A stretch of DNA of 64,000 bases from Lachnospiraceae bacterium. Its GTDB lineage: Bacteria > Bacillota > Clostridia > Lachnospirales > Lachnospiraceae. Made by a program: the position numbers and the translations under genes. Where the stretch lies: positions 1 to 64,000 of the forward strand of contig CABJBM010000023.1 of assembly GCA_902363835.1 (NCBI GenBank), in the 5' to 3' direction. Shown in pieces: positions 22,108 to 30,026 of the stretch (position 1 is its first letter; each line of letters opens with the position of its first letter). The notes beneath the pieces were generated by a model. It did not search any database, was not told the origin of the DNA, and saw nothing but the letters and a program-made list of their open reading frames with translations.

Positions 22108-23853
22108 TTAAATTTCGTTTATTTTTCTTTTTACATAGGTTGTGTGCAGCAGGTGATGAGCCTTTTTGCTTCCAGGCTCTCCAAGGTAGGTCTCGTACAA
22201 TTCCTTGATTGCAGGATTTTCGTGAGACTTACGAATGGTCTTGGCGGCATCTTCATCATAAAGGACCTTTGCGCGCAGGCTGCGGATATCGGTTGTATTG
22301 CGTACAAAGCCAGGCTGCTGAGGCTGGCCGCCGCCGTTTACACAACCGCCGGGGCATCCCATGATCTCTATAAAGTGATAGTTTGCCTCTCCGGATTTTA
22401 CACGGTTAAGGAGTTCTCTTGCATTGCCAAGTCCGGAAGCGACTGCAACATTTACATCCATATCGCCTACCCGGTAAGTGGCCTCCTTGATTCCCTTTGT
22501 TCCCCGGACATCGGCAAAGTCAGGTCTTTCAAGTTCTTCGCCGGTCAGGCTTTCCACAGCTGTTCTTAAGGCTGCTTCCATAACGCCGCCGGTGGCTCCG
22601 AAGATAACGGCGGCGCCGGTACCAAGGCCTAAAGGAGTGTCAAAATCTTCATCAGGAAGCTCTGTGAACCGGATTCCGGCCTGTTTGATCATTCTGGCCA
22701 GCTCTCTGGTTGTCATGGAATAATCTACGTCAGGAGAACCGTTGGCATCCTGGTCATCTCTTCCGATTTCAAATTTCTTAGCGGTACATGGCATTACGCT
22801 GACGGATACAATATCTTCCGGCTTTAAGCCCATCTTTTCCGCATAATAGGATTTTGCAATGGCTCCGAACATCTGCTGCGGGGATTTGCAGGAGGATAAA
22901 TTCTCCGTCATATCCGGGAAGTAGTGTTCACAGTATTTGATCCATCCGGGAGAACAGGAGGTGATCATTGGAAGAACACCGCCGTTTTGTACCCGCTCAA
23001 TGAATTCATGGGCTTCTTCCATAATGGTTAAGTCTGCACTGAAGTTGGTATCAAATACCTTGTCAAAGCCCAGCCTTCTTAAAGCGGCAGCCATCTGGCC
23101 TTCCACATTGGTTCCAATGGGATAGCCGAATTCTTCTCCCAGTCCTGCACGAACAGCAGGAGCGGTCTGAACGATCACATGCTTTGACGGGTCAGCAATG
23201 GCAGCGGCCACTTCGTCAATGCTGCTCTTTTCATAGAGAGCGCCGGTTGGGCAGACTGCAATACACTGCCCGCAGGATACACAGCTTGTTTCACCAAGTC
23301 CCATATCAAAGGCAGAACCAATGATAGTGGCAAAGCCGCGCTCATTGGCGCCGATCACGCCGATCCCCTGAACCTTTTCACAGACAGCCACACAGCGGCG
23401 GCACAGGATACACTTACTGTTGTCCCTGACCATATGAGCTGCACTTTCATCTGGGGTGGAAGGCGTTTTCTCACCATCGTAATAATCATCCACATCAACG
23501 CCCAGTTCCTTGCACAAGGTCTGTAATTCGCAGTTTCCGCTGCGGACACAGGATAAACAGGAGCGGTCGTGGTTGGAAAGGATGAGCTGAAGCGTTTTCT
23601 TTCTGTAGTCACGCAGCTTCGGCGTGTTGGTCAATACTTCCAGGCCCGGGTTAATGGGGTATACACAGGAAGCGGCCAGTCTGCCGCCGTTGATTTCAAC
23701 GGTACAGATACGGCAGGCAGCGATTTCATTCATATCTTTTAAAAAGCATAAAGTCGGTATCTCAACATGGGCCAGTCTGGCGGCTTCCAAAATGGTGGAG
23801 CCGGCCGGAGCGCTTACATCCATGCCATTGATTTTTATTGTGATATTCTCCAT
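22108..23853 (-). CDS. hydA: Electron-bifurcating [FeFe]-hydrogenase catalytic subunit HydA
   Basis: Produces H2 from reduced ferredoxin and NADH together with HydB and HydC. I start at ATG 23853 (GGAGGGAAATTGG before it); the frame extends six codons to 23871. The 581 residues hold a [2Fe-2S] domain (C36, C47, C50, C63), a His-Cys3 cluster (H95, C99, C102, C108) and two [4Fe-4S] motifs (C148-C158, C191-C201). The H-cluster domain has L1 TSCSPGW (C300, S301), L2 MPCTAKKFE and L3 GCPGGCVNGGGQP. The C-terminal small-subunit-like domain ends KKAHHLLHTTY. L1 has Ser where many hydrogenases have the second Cys; I recall this variant in clostridial bifurcating enzymes. Last gene of the operon. Confidence 0.94.
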   Translation of the reverse strand: MENITIKINGMDVSAPAGSTILEAARLAHVEIPTLCFLKDMNEIAACRICTVEINGGRLAASCVYPINPGLEVLTNTPKLRDYRKKTLQLILSNHDRSCLSCVRSGNCELQTLCKELGVDVDDYYDGEKTPSTPDESAAHMVRDNSKCILCRRCVAVCEKVQGIGVIGANERGFATIIGSAFDMGLGETSCVSCGQCIAVCPTGALYEKSSIDEVAAAIADPSKHVIVQTAPAVRAGLGEEFGYPIGTNVEGQMAAALRRLGFDKVFDTNFSADLTIMEEAHEFIERVQNGGVLPMITSCSPGWIKYCEHYFPDMTENLSSCKSPQQMFGAIAKSYYAEKMGLKPEDIVSVSVMPCTAKKFEIGRDDQDANGSPDVDYSMTTRELARMIKQAGIRFTELPDEDFDTPLGLGTGAAVIFGATGGVMEAALRTAVESLTGEELERPDFADVRGTKGIKEATYRVGDMDVNVAVASGLGNARELLNRVKSGEANYHFIEIMGCPGGCVNGGGQPQQPGFVRNTTDIRSLRAKVLYDEDAAKTIRKSHENPAIKELYETYLGEPGSKKAHHLLHTTYVKRKINEI

Positions 23854-23870
23854 GATCCAATTTCCCTCCA

Positions 23871-25658
23871 TTATTTCTTGTAGACAGCGTCAAATTTACA
23901 TTTCTCCATACATACGCCGCACTTGATGCACTTCTCAGGATCAATGACATGTGGGTTCTTAACGGAACCGGAGATGGCGTTAACCGGACAGTTTCTGGCA
24001 CAAAGGGTACAGCCCTTGCATTTCTCAGCATCAATATAGTAGGAGAGCAGAGCTTTGCACACGCCGGCAGGACATGTCTTATCAATAATATGGGCATTGT
24101 ATTCGTCGCGGAAGAACTTAAGGGTTGACAGAACCGGGTTTGGTGCTGTCTGTCCAAGGCCGCAGGCAGAGTTTTCCTTCACATAATAGCAAATCTCTTC
24201 CAAACGGTCCAAGTCTTCCAGGGTTGCCTGTCCCTTTGTGATCTTGTCAAGGATTTCATGCATACGCTTTGTGCCGATACGGCATGGAGTACACTTGCCG
24301 CAGGATTCTTCAACCGTGAATTCCAGGAAGAACTTGGCAATATCCACCATACAGTCGGTTTCATCCATAACGATCAGACCGCCGGAGCCCATCATGGAGC
24401 CGATTGAAAGCAGGTTGTCATAATCAATGGGAATGTCATAGTGTTCCACAGGGATACATCCGCCGGATGGTCCTCCGGTCTGTGCAGCCTTGAACTTTTT
24501 ACCGTTTGGAATGCCTCCGCCGATCTCTTCGATAATCTCACGAAGGGTGGTTCCCATAGGAACTTCCACCAGTCCGGTGTTGTGGATCTTGCCGCCTAAA
24601 GCGAATACCTTTGTTCCCTTGGACTTCTCAGTACCCATGGAAGCGAACCATTCCGGGCCGTTTAAGATGATCTGAGGGATATTTGCATAAGTTTCAACGT
24701 TATTTAAGATGGTTGGTTTGCCGAACAGACCTTTTTGTGCCGGGAACGGAGGACGGGGTCTTGGCTCTCCGCGGTTGCCTTCTATGGAAACCATGAGAGC
24801 GGTCTCTTCGCCGCATACGAATGCGCCTGCACCCAAACGAAGGTCAATATTAAAGGAAAATCCTGATCCAAAGATATCGTCGCCTAAAAGCTCCATCTCT
24901 CTGGCCTGGTCAATGGCGATTTTTAAACGCTGTACTGCGATGGGGTACTCAGCACGCACGTAGATGTAGCCCTGGGAAGCGCCAATGGCGTAACCTGCAA
25001 TGGTCATTGCTTCCAAAAGAGCATGAGGATCACCCTCTAAAACGGAACGGTCCATGAATGCGCCTGGGTCGCCCTCGTCAGCGTTGCAACAGACGTATTT
25101 CTGGTCGGCATCGTTTTGTTTTGCCAGCTTCCACTTAAGGCCTGTTGGGAAGCCTGCACCGCCTCGTCCTCTTAATCCACTGTCTAAGAGATCCTGGATC
25201 ACCTCATCGGGAGTCATTTCCGTAAGAACCTTTCCAAGGGCCTGATATCCGCCGGTACCAATGTACTCTTCAATTTCTTCCGGATTGATGACGCCGCAGT
25301 TGCGCAGGGCGATCCGGTGCTGTTTTTTATAGAAATCCGTGTCACTTAAGGCCTTGATTCCTGCCGGAGTTACTGTCTCGTCATAGAGCAGTCTTTCCAC
25401 AGGACGTCCTTTTAATAAGTGCTCGGATACGATTTCAGAAATATCATCTTCCTTTACCATGGCATAGAAGGTGGCATCGGGATAAATGATCATGATGGGG
25501 CCTAAGGCACAAAGGCCATGGCATCCGGTTTGTACAACGGATACTTCCTCTTCCAGACCCTGAACTTTTAATTCATCTCTTAATTTTACCATAATCTGCT
25601 GGCTTCCGGAGGAAGTACATCCTGTGCCGCCGCAAACTAATACATGTGAACGATACAT
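23871..25658 (-). CDS. hydB: Bifurcating hydrogenase subunit HydB (NuoF-like)
   Basis: The NAD(H)- and FMN-binding subunit. The 595 residues comprise an N-terminal thioredoxin-like [2Fe-2S] domain (CGGTGCTSSGS and TGCHGLCALGP) and the NuoF core with FMN/NADH motif GRGGAGFPTGLKW (about 168-180). An SLBB segment and the [4Fe-4S] motif CGKCTPCRIG follow, then a C-terminal two-cluster ferredoxin domain (CKGCTLCARNCP and CIKCGVCMEKC). This is the full architecture of bifurcating hydrogenase beta subunits. It stands directly upstream of hydA. Confidence 0.95.
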   Translation of the reverse strand: MYRSHVLVCGGTGCTSSGSQQIMVKLRDELKVQGLEEEVSVVQTGCHGLCALGPIMIIYPDATFYAMVKEDDISEIVSEHLLKGRPVERLLYDETVTPAGIKALSDTDFYKKQHRIALRNCGVINPEEIEEYIGTGGYQALGKVLTEMTPDEVIQDLLDSGLRGRGGAGFPTGLKWKLAKQNDADQKYVCCNADEGDPGAFMDRSVLEGDPHALLEAMTIAGYAIGASQGYIYVRAEYPIAVQRLKIAIDQAREMELLGDDIFGSGFSFNIDLRLGAGAFVCGEETALMVSIEGNRGEPRPRPPFPAQKGLFGKPTILNNVETYANIPQIILNGPEWFASMGTEKSKGTKVFALGGKIHNTGLVEVPMGTTLREIIEEIGGGIPNGKKFKAAQTGGPSGGCIPVEHYDIPIDYDNLLSIGSMMGSGGLIVMDETDCMVDIAKFFLEFTVEESCGKCTPCRIGTKRMHEILDKITKGQATLEDLDRLEEICYYVKENSACGLGQTAPNPVLSTLKFFRDEYNAHIIDKTCPAGVCKALLSYYIDAEKCKGCTLCARNCPVNAISGSVKNPHVIDPEKCIKCGVCMEKCKFDAVYKK

Positions 25659-25670
25659 CCTGTTTCCTCC

Positions 25671-26048
25671 TTATTTGATGTCAGCTGAAGCCAACGTATA
25701 GTTTTGAACAACGTGACCACCCAGTAAATGCTCTTTGTAAACTTCTTCCGCTTTTTCTGAGGTCATCTTTATATATGTAACTTTATCTTTTCCAGGTTCC
25801 AGAATCTCAACAATGGGTTCATACTGGCATAAGCCGATGCAGCCGGTCTGGGTAACGGAAAAACGGTCTGTCATCTGATTTTCCTGAACCAGGTTTGACA
25901 ATGTATTAAGAACAGGTCTTGCGCCGCTGGCAATTCCGCATGTAGCCATGCCAACCAGGATGCGTGTGCGTCCGTGATCTTCGCCGCGCATGCTGACTTG
26001 ACCCTGCATCTTTTCACGAATTGCTTTTAATTCTTCAAGAGTCTTCAT
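25671..26048 (-). CDS. Thioredoxin-like [2Fe-2S] ferredoxin in hyd operon
   Basis: A 125-residue protein with ligand cysteines in GMATCGIASGA and TGCIGLCQYEP, the arrangement of NuoE/shethna-type thioredoxin-like [2Fe-2S] domains. It ends 13 bases before hydB and is clearly in the operon. It resembles the N-terminal domain of HydB, so it may be an additional electron-transfer subunit or a regulator-linked redox carrier. Such a gene is often seen between hydC and hydB in Clostridia. Confidence 0.87.
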   Translation of the reverse strand: MKTLEELKAIREKMQGQVSMRGEDHGRTRILVGMATCGIASGARPVLNTLSNLVQENQMTDRFSVTQTGCIGLCQYEPIVEILEPGKDKVTYIKMTSEKAEEVYKEHLLGGHVVQNYTLASADIK

Positions 26049-26110
26049 GTTATTCCTCCAATTTTACTTAATGATGAATCAAGGGGATACGATTGCATAC
26101 TCTGACGGGC

Positions 26111-26668
26111 CTAAATGGCCGCGCCTCCGTCTGTTTCCAATTTGTTTTCACTGAGATATTCTTTTATATAAGCCGCTACCTCCGGCGTATCAAAGGGGAT
26201 ATCCCCTAAAATTTCCCGGAAATCTCTGGTATCCAGCTCAAATGACGCTTGATCATAACGATAGGTATAGAGAAAGTCTGTGTCCGGATGACAGGTGATA
26301 AGGGTTTCAATGGTGCTGTTTATATCACCAAGGGGCATGCGGTCAATATGGGACAGTCCGAAAACAGCGGTCACTACTGTTCCGGCTCCAGGCTCTGACT
26401 CAATGGAAAAGCTTCCGCCTGTGCTTTCCGCCGCATATTTGAAAAACGGGACGCCAAGGCCCACTTTTCTGGTTCCTCTGGTGGTAAAAAACGGATCTGT
26501 TACCTGAAGTACCTGTTCCTTTGTCATGCCGCAGCCGTTGTCTTTAATGGTGACAATCAGCTTGTCTTTCGCTGTATCAATGGAAACGAGAATGGTAACC
26601 AGAGCTGCACCTGCCCGTGTGGAATTTTCTGCCACATCCAGAATATTTAAAGAAATCTCTGTCATCAT
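26111..26668 (-). CDS. GHKL ATPase domain protein in hyd operon
   Basis: A 185-residue protein. Residues about 1-108 form a histidine-kinase-type ATPase domain. The N-box is LDVAENSTRAGA, the G1 box is DNGCGM, and an F/G2-like region has FFTTRGTRKVGLGVPFFK. There is no phosphoacceptor His domain. The C-terminal 75 residues are unique and unrecognised. It lies between hydC and the [2Fe-2S] gene, so it is co-expressed with the bifurcating hydrogenase. Related ATPases act as anti-sigma factors or protein kinases, so a switch role is inferred. Confidence 0.8.
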   Translation of the reverse strand: MMTEISLNILDVAENSTRAGAALVTILVSIDTAKDKLIVTIKDNGCGMTKEQVLQVTDPFFTTRGTRKVGLGVPFFKYAAESTGGSFSIESEPGAGTVVTAVFGLSHIDRMPLGDINSTIETLITCHPDTDFLYTYRYDQASFELDTRDFREILGDIPFDTPEVAAYIKEYLSENKLETDGGAAI

Positions 26669-26680
26669 AAGCGTAATTCT

Positions 26681-27175
26681 TTATTCATATTTAGCAAGAA
26701 TATCAGGAACGTCATCAGCGCTCAGCCTTCCGTAAACCTCCCCGTTCACCATCATAACAGGTGCCAGGCCACAGGCGCCCACGCATCGGCAGGAGTCAAG
26801 GGAAAACTTTCCATCCGATGTGCATTCACCGTTGGTAATCCCCAGGATTTCTTCAAGCTTATGAAAGATGTCTCCGGAACCTTTTACGTAGCATGCAGTT
26901 CCAAGACAGACAGATATCTGATACTTGCCCTTGGGCTGAAGCGCGAACTGGGCATAAAAAGTTGCTACACCATAAACCTTCTCAAGCGGTATGCCCGTCT
27001 GGTCAGAAATCATGGTCTGGACTTCGATAGGAAGATAACCATAAATCTCCTGTGCCTTTTGCATGATAGGCATTAGAGATCCTTTTGTGTCTTTTAGCAG
27101 GGAAATCGCTTCTTTTAAAGCAGCTTCCTGCTCTTTTGTCCCGTTAAACTGGACGCCTTGTGTTTTACAAGCCAT
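26681..27175 (-). CDS. hydC: Bifurcating hydrogenase subunit HydC (NuoE-like)
   Basis: A 164-residue thioredoxin-like [2Fe-2S] subunit. Its ligands lie in CLGTACYVKGSG and DSCRCVGACGLAPVMMVNG, the standard NuoE pattern. An N-terminal helical bundle has LMPIMQKAQEIYGYLPIEV. It passes electrons between the HydB flavin and other clusters. It is the first gene of the minus-strand operon and starts after AAGGAGGTTATCAA. The region upstream is shared with the divergent regulatory cassette. Confidence 0.94.
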   Translation of the reverse strand: MACKTQGVQFNGTKEQEAALKEAISLLKDTKGSLMPIMQKAQEIYGYLPIEVQTMISDQTGIPLEKVYGVATFYAQFALQPKGKYQISVCLGTACYVKGSGDIFHKLEEILGITNGECTSDGKFSLDSCRCVGACGLAPVMMVNGEVYGRLSADDVPDILAKYE

Positions 27176-27388
27176 TTGATAACCTCCTTAAATGTTGCTT
27201 ATGCAATGTATCTGATATTTTAACATGTTATTGAGAAAAAATCTATAGTTTAATCAACATTCGACAAAAAAATAACGAACCTTCCGTGTAATATTTCTAT
27301 ACCTGACGGTCTATTTGTGATATAATCATCAATAATGGTGGGAATTGTTTGAATAGAGTGAATGAAGGAAAGAAAGGGGAACGTCAAT
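27176..27388. promoter_or_regulatory. Divergent control region, hydCBA / sensory cassette
   Basis: About 210 AT-rich bases separate two operons on opposite strands. For the plus strand a clear -10 TATAAT lies at 27321-27326. It sits in TTGTGAT-ATAA-TCATCAA (27316-27333), which has 10 of 14 matches to the Rex consensus TTGTGAA-N4-TTCACAA. For the minus strand a TAAAAT in front of a poor -35 is seen near 27225. An AACATGTT palindrome also lies at about 27222-27229. Confidence 0.45.
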
Positions 27389-27736
27389 ATGACAGTAAGA
27401 GATGTGAAAGATAAGCTGGGTGCCCGGGTTCTGGCAGGTGAGGACCATCTGGATGAGGAGGTCCGCAGCGCCTGCGGTTCTGATATGATGAGTGATGTAC
27501 TGGCGTTTTCCAAGGATCATTCAGTCCTTCTGACAGGACTGTGCAACCCTCAGGTAATCCGTACGGCAGAGATGCTGGACATTGTCTGTATTGTGTTTGT
27601 CAGGGGGAAGAAGCCGGATGAATCCATGCTTCAGATGGCAGAGGAACGAGGTCTTATTATCCTGTCCACAGGACACCGCATGTTCTCGGCCTGCGGCATG
27701 CTTTACGAGGCCGGGCTTCATGGAGGTGCGGTCTGA
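27389..27736 (+). CDS. DRTGG-domain protein, first copy
   Basis: From ATG 27389 (AAAGGGGAACGTCAAT before it) the product has 115 residues. Almost the whole length fits the DRTGG-type domain: MTVRDVKDKLGARVLAGED at the start, SDMMSDVLAF, LLTGLCNPQVIRTAEMLDIVCIVFVRGKKPDESM, and LSTGHRMFSACGMLYEAGL at the end. In other proteins this domain accompanies CBS or phosphotransacetylase-like regions; its ligand is unknown. Its stop overlaps the start of an anti-sigma-like ATPase. A paralogue is encoded at 29676. Confidence 0.8.
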   Translation: MTVRDVKDKLGARVLAGEDHLDEEVRSACGSDMMSDVLAFSKDHSVLLTGLCNPQVIRTAEMLDIVCIVFVRGKKPDESMLQMAEERGLIILSTGHRMFSACGMLYEAGLHGGAV

Positions 27737-28158
27737 TGACGGATATGATGACGTTTCATTACAACATTTCTCCCGATGATTTTACAAGGGCGGGAGAGGC
27801 CAGCAGTGATGTGAAAAGCAAGCTGAAAAAGATGGGAGTCACCCCGGAAGCGGTGCGCAAGGTGGCCATTGCCATGTATGAGGGAGAGATCAACATGGTG
27901 ATCCATGCAAAGGGCGGGGAGATTACCGTTAACATCACCCCGGACTTAATTGAGATGATTCTGGCTGATGTCGGTCCCGGAATACCGGATATTGGCCTTG
28001 CCATGCAGGCAGGTTACTCCACTGCGCCGGACGCGGTGCGTTCCCTTGGCTTTGGAGCCGGAATGGGGCTTCCCAATATGAAAAAGTATTCGGATGATAT
28101 GGAGATCGACACGGTAATAGGAAAAGGGACCACCATTCGTATGGTGGTGAATATATAA
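27736..28158 (+). CDS. Anti-sigma-factor-like (RsbW/SpoIIAB-type) ATPase
   Basis: A 140-residue single-domain GHKL ATPase. Visible motifs are an N-box-like YEGEINMVIHAKGGE, a G1 box DVGPGIPD, and a nucleotide-lid G2 motif FGAGMGLPNMKKYSDD, followed by a final strand IGKGTTIRMVV. This matches serine/threonine-kinase anti-sigma regulators. It has no sigma factor or antagonist gene as neighbour. Its partners could be the DRTGG proteins, the H-cluster protein that follows, or the PP2C phosphatase at 18799. The gap after it (28159-28285) contains three hairpins. Confidence 0.82.
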   Translation: MTDMMTFHYNISPDDFTRAGEASSDVKSKLKKMGVTPEAVRKVAIAMYEGEINMVIHAKGGEITVNITPDLIEMILADVGPGIPDIGLAMQAGYSTAPDAVRSLGFGAGMGLPNMKKYSDDMEIDTVIGKGTTIRMVVNI

Positions 28159-28285
28159 ACGGTTTCTTCCTTGAAGAAACGGCGCCAAAATGCGGGCGCG
28201 CCAAAACGCCCTTCAGGTATACCTCTATAAGCTGGGCGGCTCTGCCCGAAAGGTATGGGCAATAACGTAGAAATGAGGGGATAAA
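28159..28285. repeat. Hairpin-rich gap with copy of dispersed repeat
   Basis: Three short hairpins follow the ATPase gene: GTTTCTTC/GAAGAAAC, GGCGC/GCGCC-type pairing and GGGC/GCCC. A 23-bp stretch at 28206-28228 (CGCCCTTCAGGTATACCTC and flanks) matches most positions of the repeats at 30799-30821 and 30851-30873. It may modulate expression of the H-cluster gene downstream. Confidence 0.55.
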
Positions 28286-29698
28286 GTGGATAAATTTTAT
28301 CATTCGGTAAGGCTTGATGAAGATCTTTGCATGGGCTGCATCAATTGCATCAAACGGTGCCCGACCCAGGCCATCAGGGTGAGAAACGGGAAGGCACAGA
28401 TCAACAGTAAATTCTGCATTGACTGCGGGGAGTGCATCAGGGTATGTCCCCACCATGCAAAACATTCTACATATGATAAGCTGGAGGTTTTAAAACAGTA
28501 TGAATATACGGTAGCTTTGCCGCCGCCATCCCTTTACAGTCAGTTTAACAATCTGGATGATGTGAATATTGTTTTAAATGCCCTCCTTATGATGGGATTT
28601 GATGATGTATTTGAGGTAAGTGCGGCGGCGGAATTGGTGAGTGAAGCTACCAGAGAGTATTTAAGTGAGAATCAGGACAAGCTTCCTGCCATCAGCACTG
28701 CCTGTCCTTCTGTGGTGCGGCTCATACGGGTCCGGTTCCCCAACCTGATCCCAAATCTGCTGCCCTTAAATCCTCCGGTGGAGGTAGCGGCCATCCTTGC
28801 AGCCCAGAAAGCCATGGAAAAGACCGGGCTTGAGAGGGAAAAGATCGGGATCATCTTTATTTCTCCCTGTCCTTCCAAGGTCACCTATGTGAAGTCTCCC
28901 CTTGGAACGGAACACAGTGAAGTGGATAAGGTGCTTGCCATAAAGGATTTATACCCCCGGCTTTTGTCCTGTATGAAGGCGGTGGGAGAGGATCCGCCGG
29001 AGATCGGAACTTCAGGTAAGATCGGAGTCAGCTGGGGACGCAGCGGAGGAGAGGCAAGCGGCCTGTTTACCGAGGATTATCTTGCGGCTGACGGCATTGA
29101 AAATGTCATACGGGTCCTTGAGGATATGGAGGACCAGAAGTTTACCAATTTGAAATTTGTGGAGCTTAACGCCTGCAACGGCGGCTGCGTAGGCGGCGTG
29201 CTCACGGTGGAGAACCCCTACGTGGCAGAGGTAAAGCTGAAACGGCTCCGAAAGTATATGCCCGTGGCAAGAAGCCATATGCAGGCAGAGGCCGAGGAAC
29301 TGGTGAAATGGACAAAGGAGGTCCAGTATGAGCCTGTGTTCAATTTAGGGGAAACCATGATGGAAAGCTTTGCAAGGCTTAATCAGGTGGAAAGGCTTTT
29401 AAAGAAATTTCCCGGACTGGACTGCGGCTCCTGCGGCGCACCCACATGCAAGGCCCTTGCAGAGGACATTGTCCGGGGAGAGGCAGTGGAATCGGACTGC
29501 GTTTATTTCCTCAGGGACAATGTGCATAAGCTGTCAGAGGAAGTTTCCAGGCTGGCGGCCGATATTGTGGAAGGCGACAGGGAGAGCTATGAGAAATTCA
29601 AGGTCATGACAAAGTACATTGAGAGAATTTCCCATGAAATGACTCAGCTTGACAGAAAAGACGGGAGGAAGCGAAATGACGGTAAAGGAATTGATTGA
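28286..29698 (+). CDS. H-cluster protein lacking proton-relay Cys: putative H2 or redox sensor
   Basis: A 470-residue protein with GTG start after GAGGGGATAAA. Two [4Fe-4S] motifs (15-54) lead into an H-cluster domain. Its L1 reads STACPS (A139, C140), L2 SPCPSKVTY (C195) and L3 ACNGGCVGG (C297, C301). All four cubane ligands remain. The catalytic proton-transfer Cys is replaced by Ala139, and the Glu of L2 is absent. A CGSCGAPTC Fe-S domain (C380, C383, C388, C405) and a short helical tail follow. This loss is reported for sensory hydrogenases such as TmHydS and the Thermoanaerobacter mathranii HydS. There is no PAS domain. It sits in a cassette with ATPase, DRTGG and PHP proteins, so signalling, not H2 turnover, is expected. 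Confidence 0.85.
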   Translation: MDKFYHSVRLDEDLCMGCINCIKRCPTQAIRVRNGKAQINSKFCIDCGECIRVCPHHAKHSTYDKLEVLKQYEYTVALPPPSLYSQFNNLDDVNIVLNALLMMGFDDVFEVSAAAELVSEATREYLSENQDKLPAISTACPSVVRLIRVRFPNLIPNLLPLNPPVEVAAILAAQKAMEKTGLEREKIGIIFISPCPSKVTYVKSPLGTEHSEVDKVLAIKDLYPRLLSCMKAVGEDPPEIGTSGKIGVSWGRSGGEASGLFTEDYLAADGIENVIRVLEDMEDQKFTNLKFVELNACNGGCVGGVLTVENPYVAEVKLKRLRKYMPVARSHMQAEAEELVKWTKEVQYEPVFNLGETMMESFARLNQVERLLKKFPGLDCGSCGAPTCKALAEDIVRGEAVESDCVYFLRDNVHKLSEEVSRLAADIVEGDRESYEKFKVMTKYIERISHEMTQLDRKDGRKRNDGKGID

Positions 29699-30026
29699 CA
29701 GCAATTTATTTGAATTAATAAATGCAGGAGGAGAGCTTGGACGTGAGATCAAAAAGCCGTTTTGCTGCGATTTATTAAGCATTGCAATGGGAAAGGCAAC
29801 CGAAGGGTGCGCATGGGTAACGGTGATGGGAAACATGAATACCCTTGCAGTGGCTTCTCTTGCTGACGCTGCCTGCGTGGTCATGGCAGAGGGGGCCGTT
29901 CTTGACGAAATGGCCGTAAAAAAGGCGGTGGATCAGGAAATCACGGTTTTAAAAACAGAGCTGCCTATTTTTGATGCTGCCCTGCTGATCTACCAAAAGC
30001 TGTCTCATGATGAATCTCACCTATGA
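29676..30026 (+). CDS. DRTGG-domain protein, second copy
   Basis: From ATG 29676 (GGGAGGAAGCGAA before it) the product has 116 residues and overlaps the preceding gene by 23 bases. It shares the layout of the 27389 gene: MTVKELIDSNLFELINAGG, CCDLLSIAMG, WVTVMGNMNTLAVASLADAACVVMAEGAVLDE and a final helix with LPIFDAALLIYQKL. It also overlaps the next gene by 20 bases, which shows strong translational coupling in the cassette. Ligand and partner are unknown. Confidence 0.8.
   Translation: MTVKELIDSNLFELINAGGELGREIKKPFCCDLLSIAMGKATEGCAWVTVMGNMNTLAVASLADAACVVMAEGAVLDEMAVKKAVDQEITVLKTELPIFDAALLIYQKLSHDESHL

Noticed and set aside
27222..27229. AACATGTT as a Rex operator before hydC
   Set aside because: It lacks the TTGT/ACAA outer bases and the four-base spacer of Rex sites; kept only as an unassigned palindrome.
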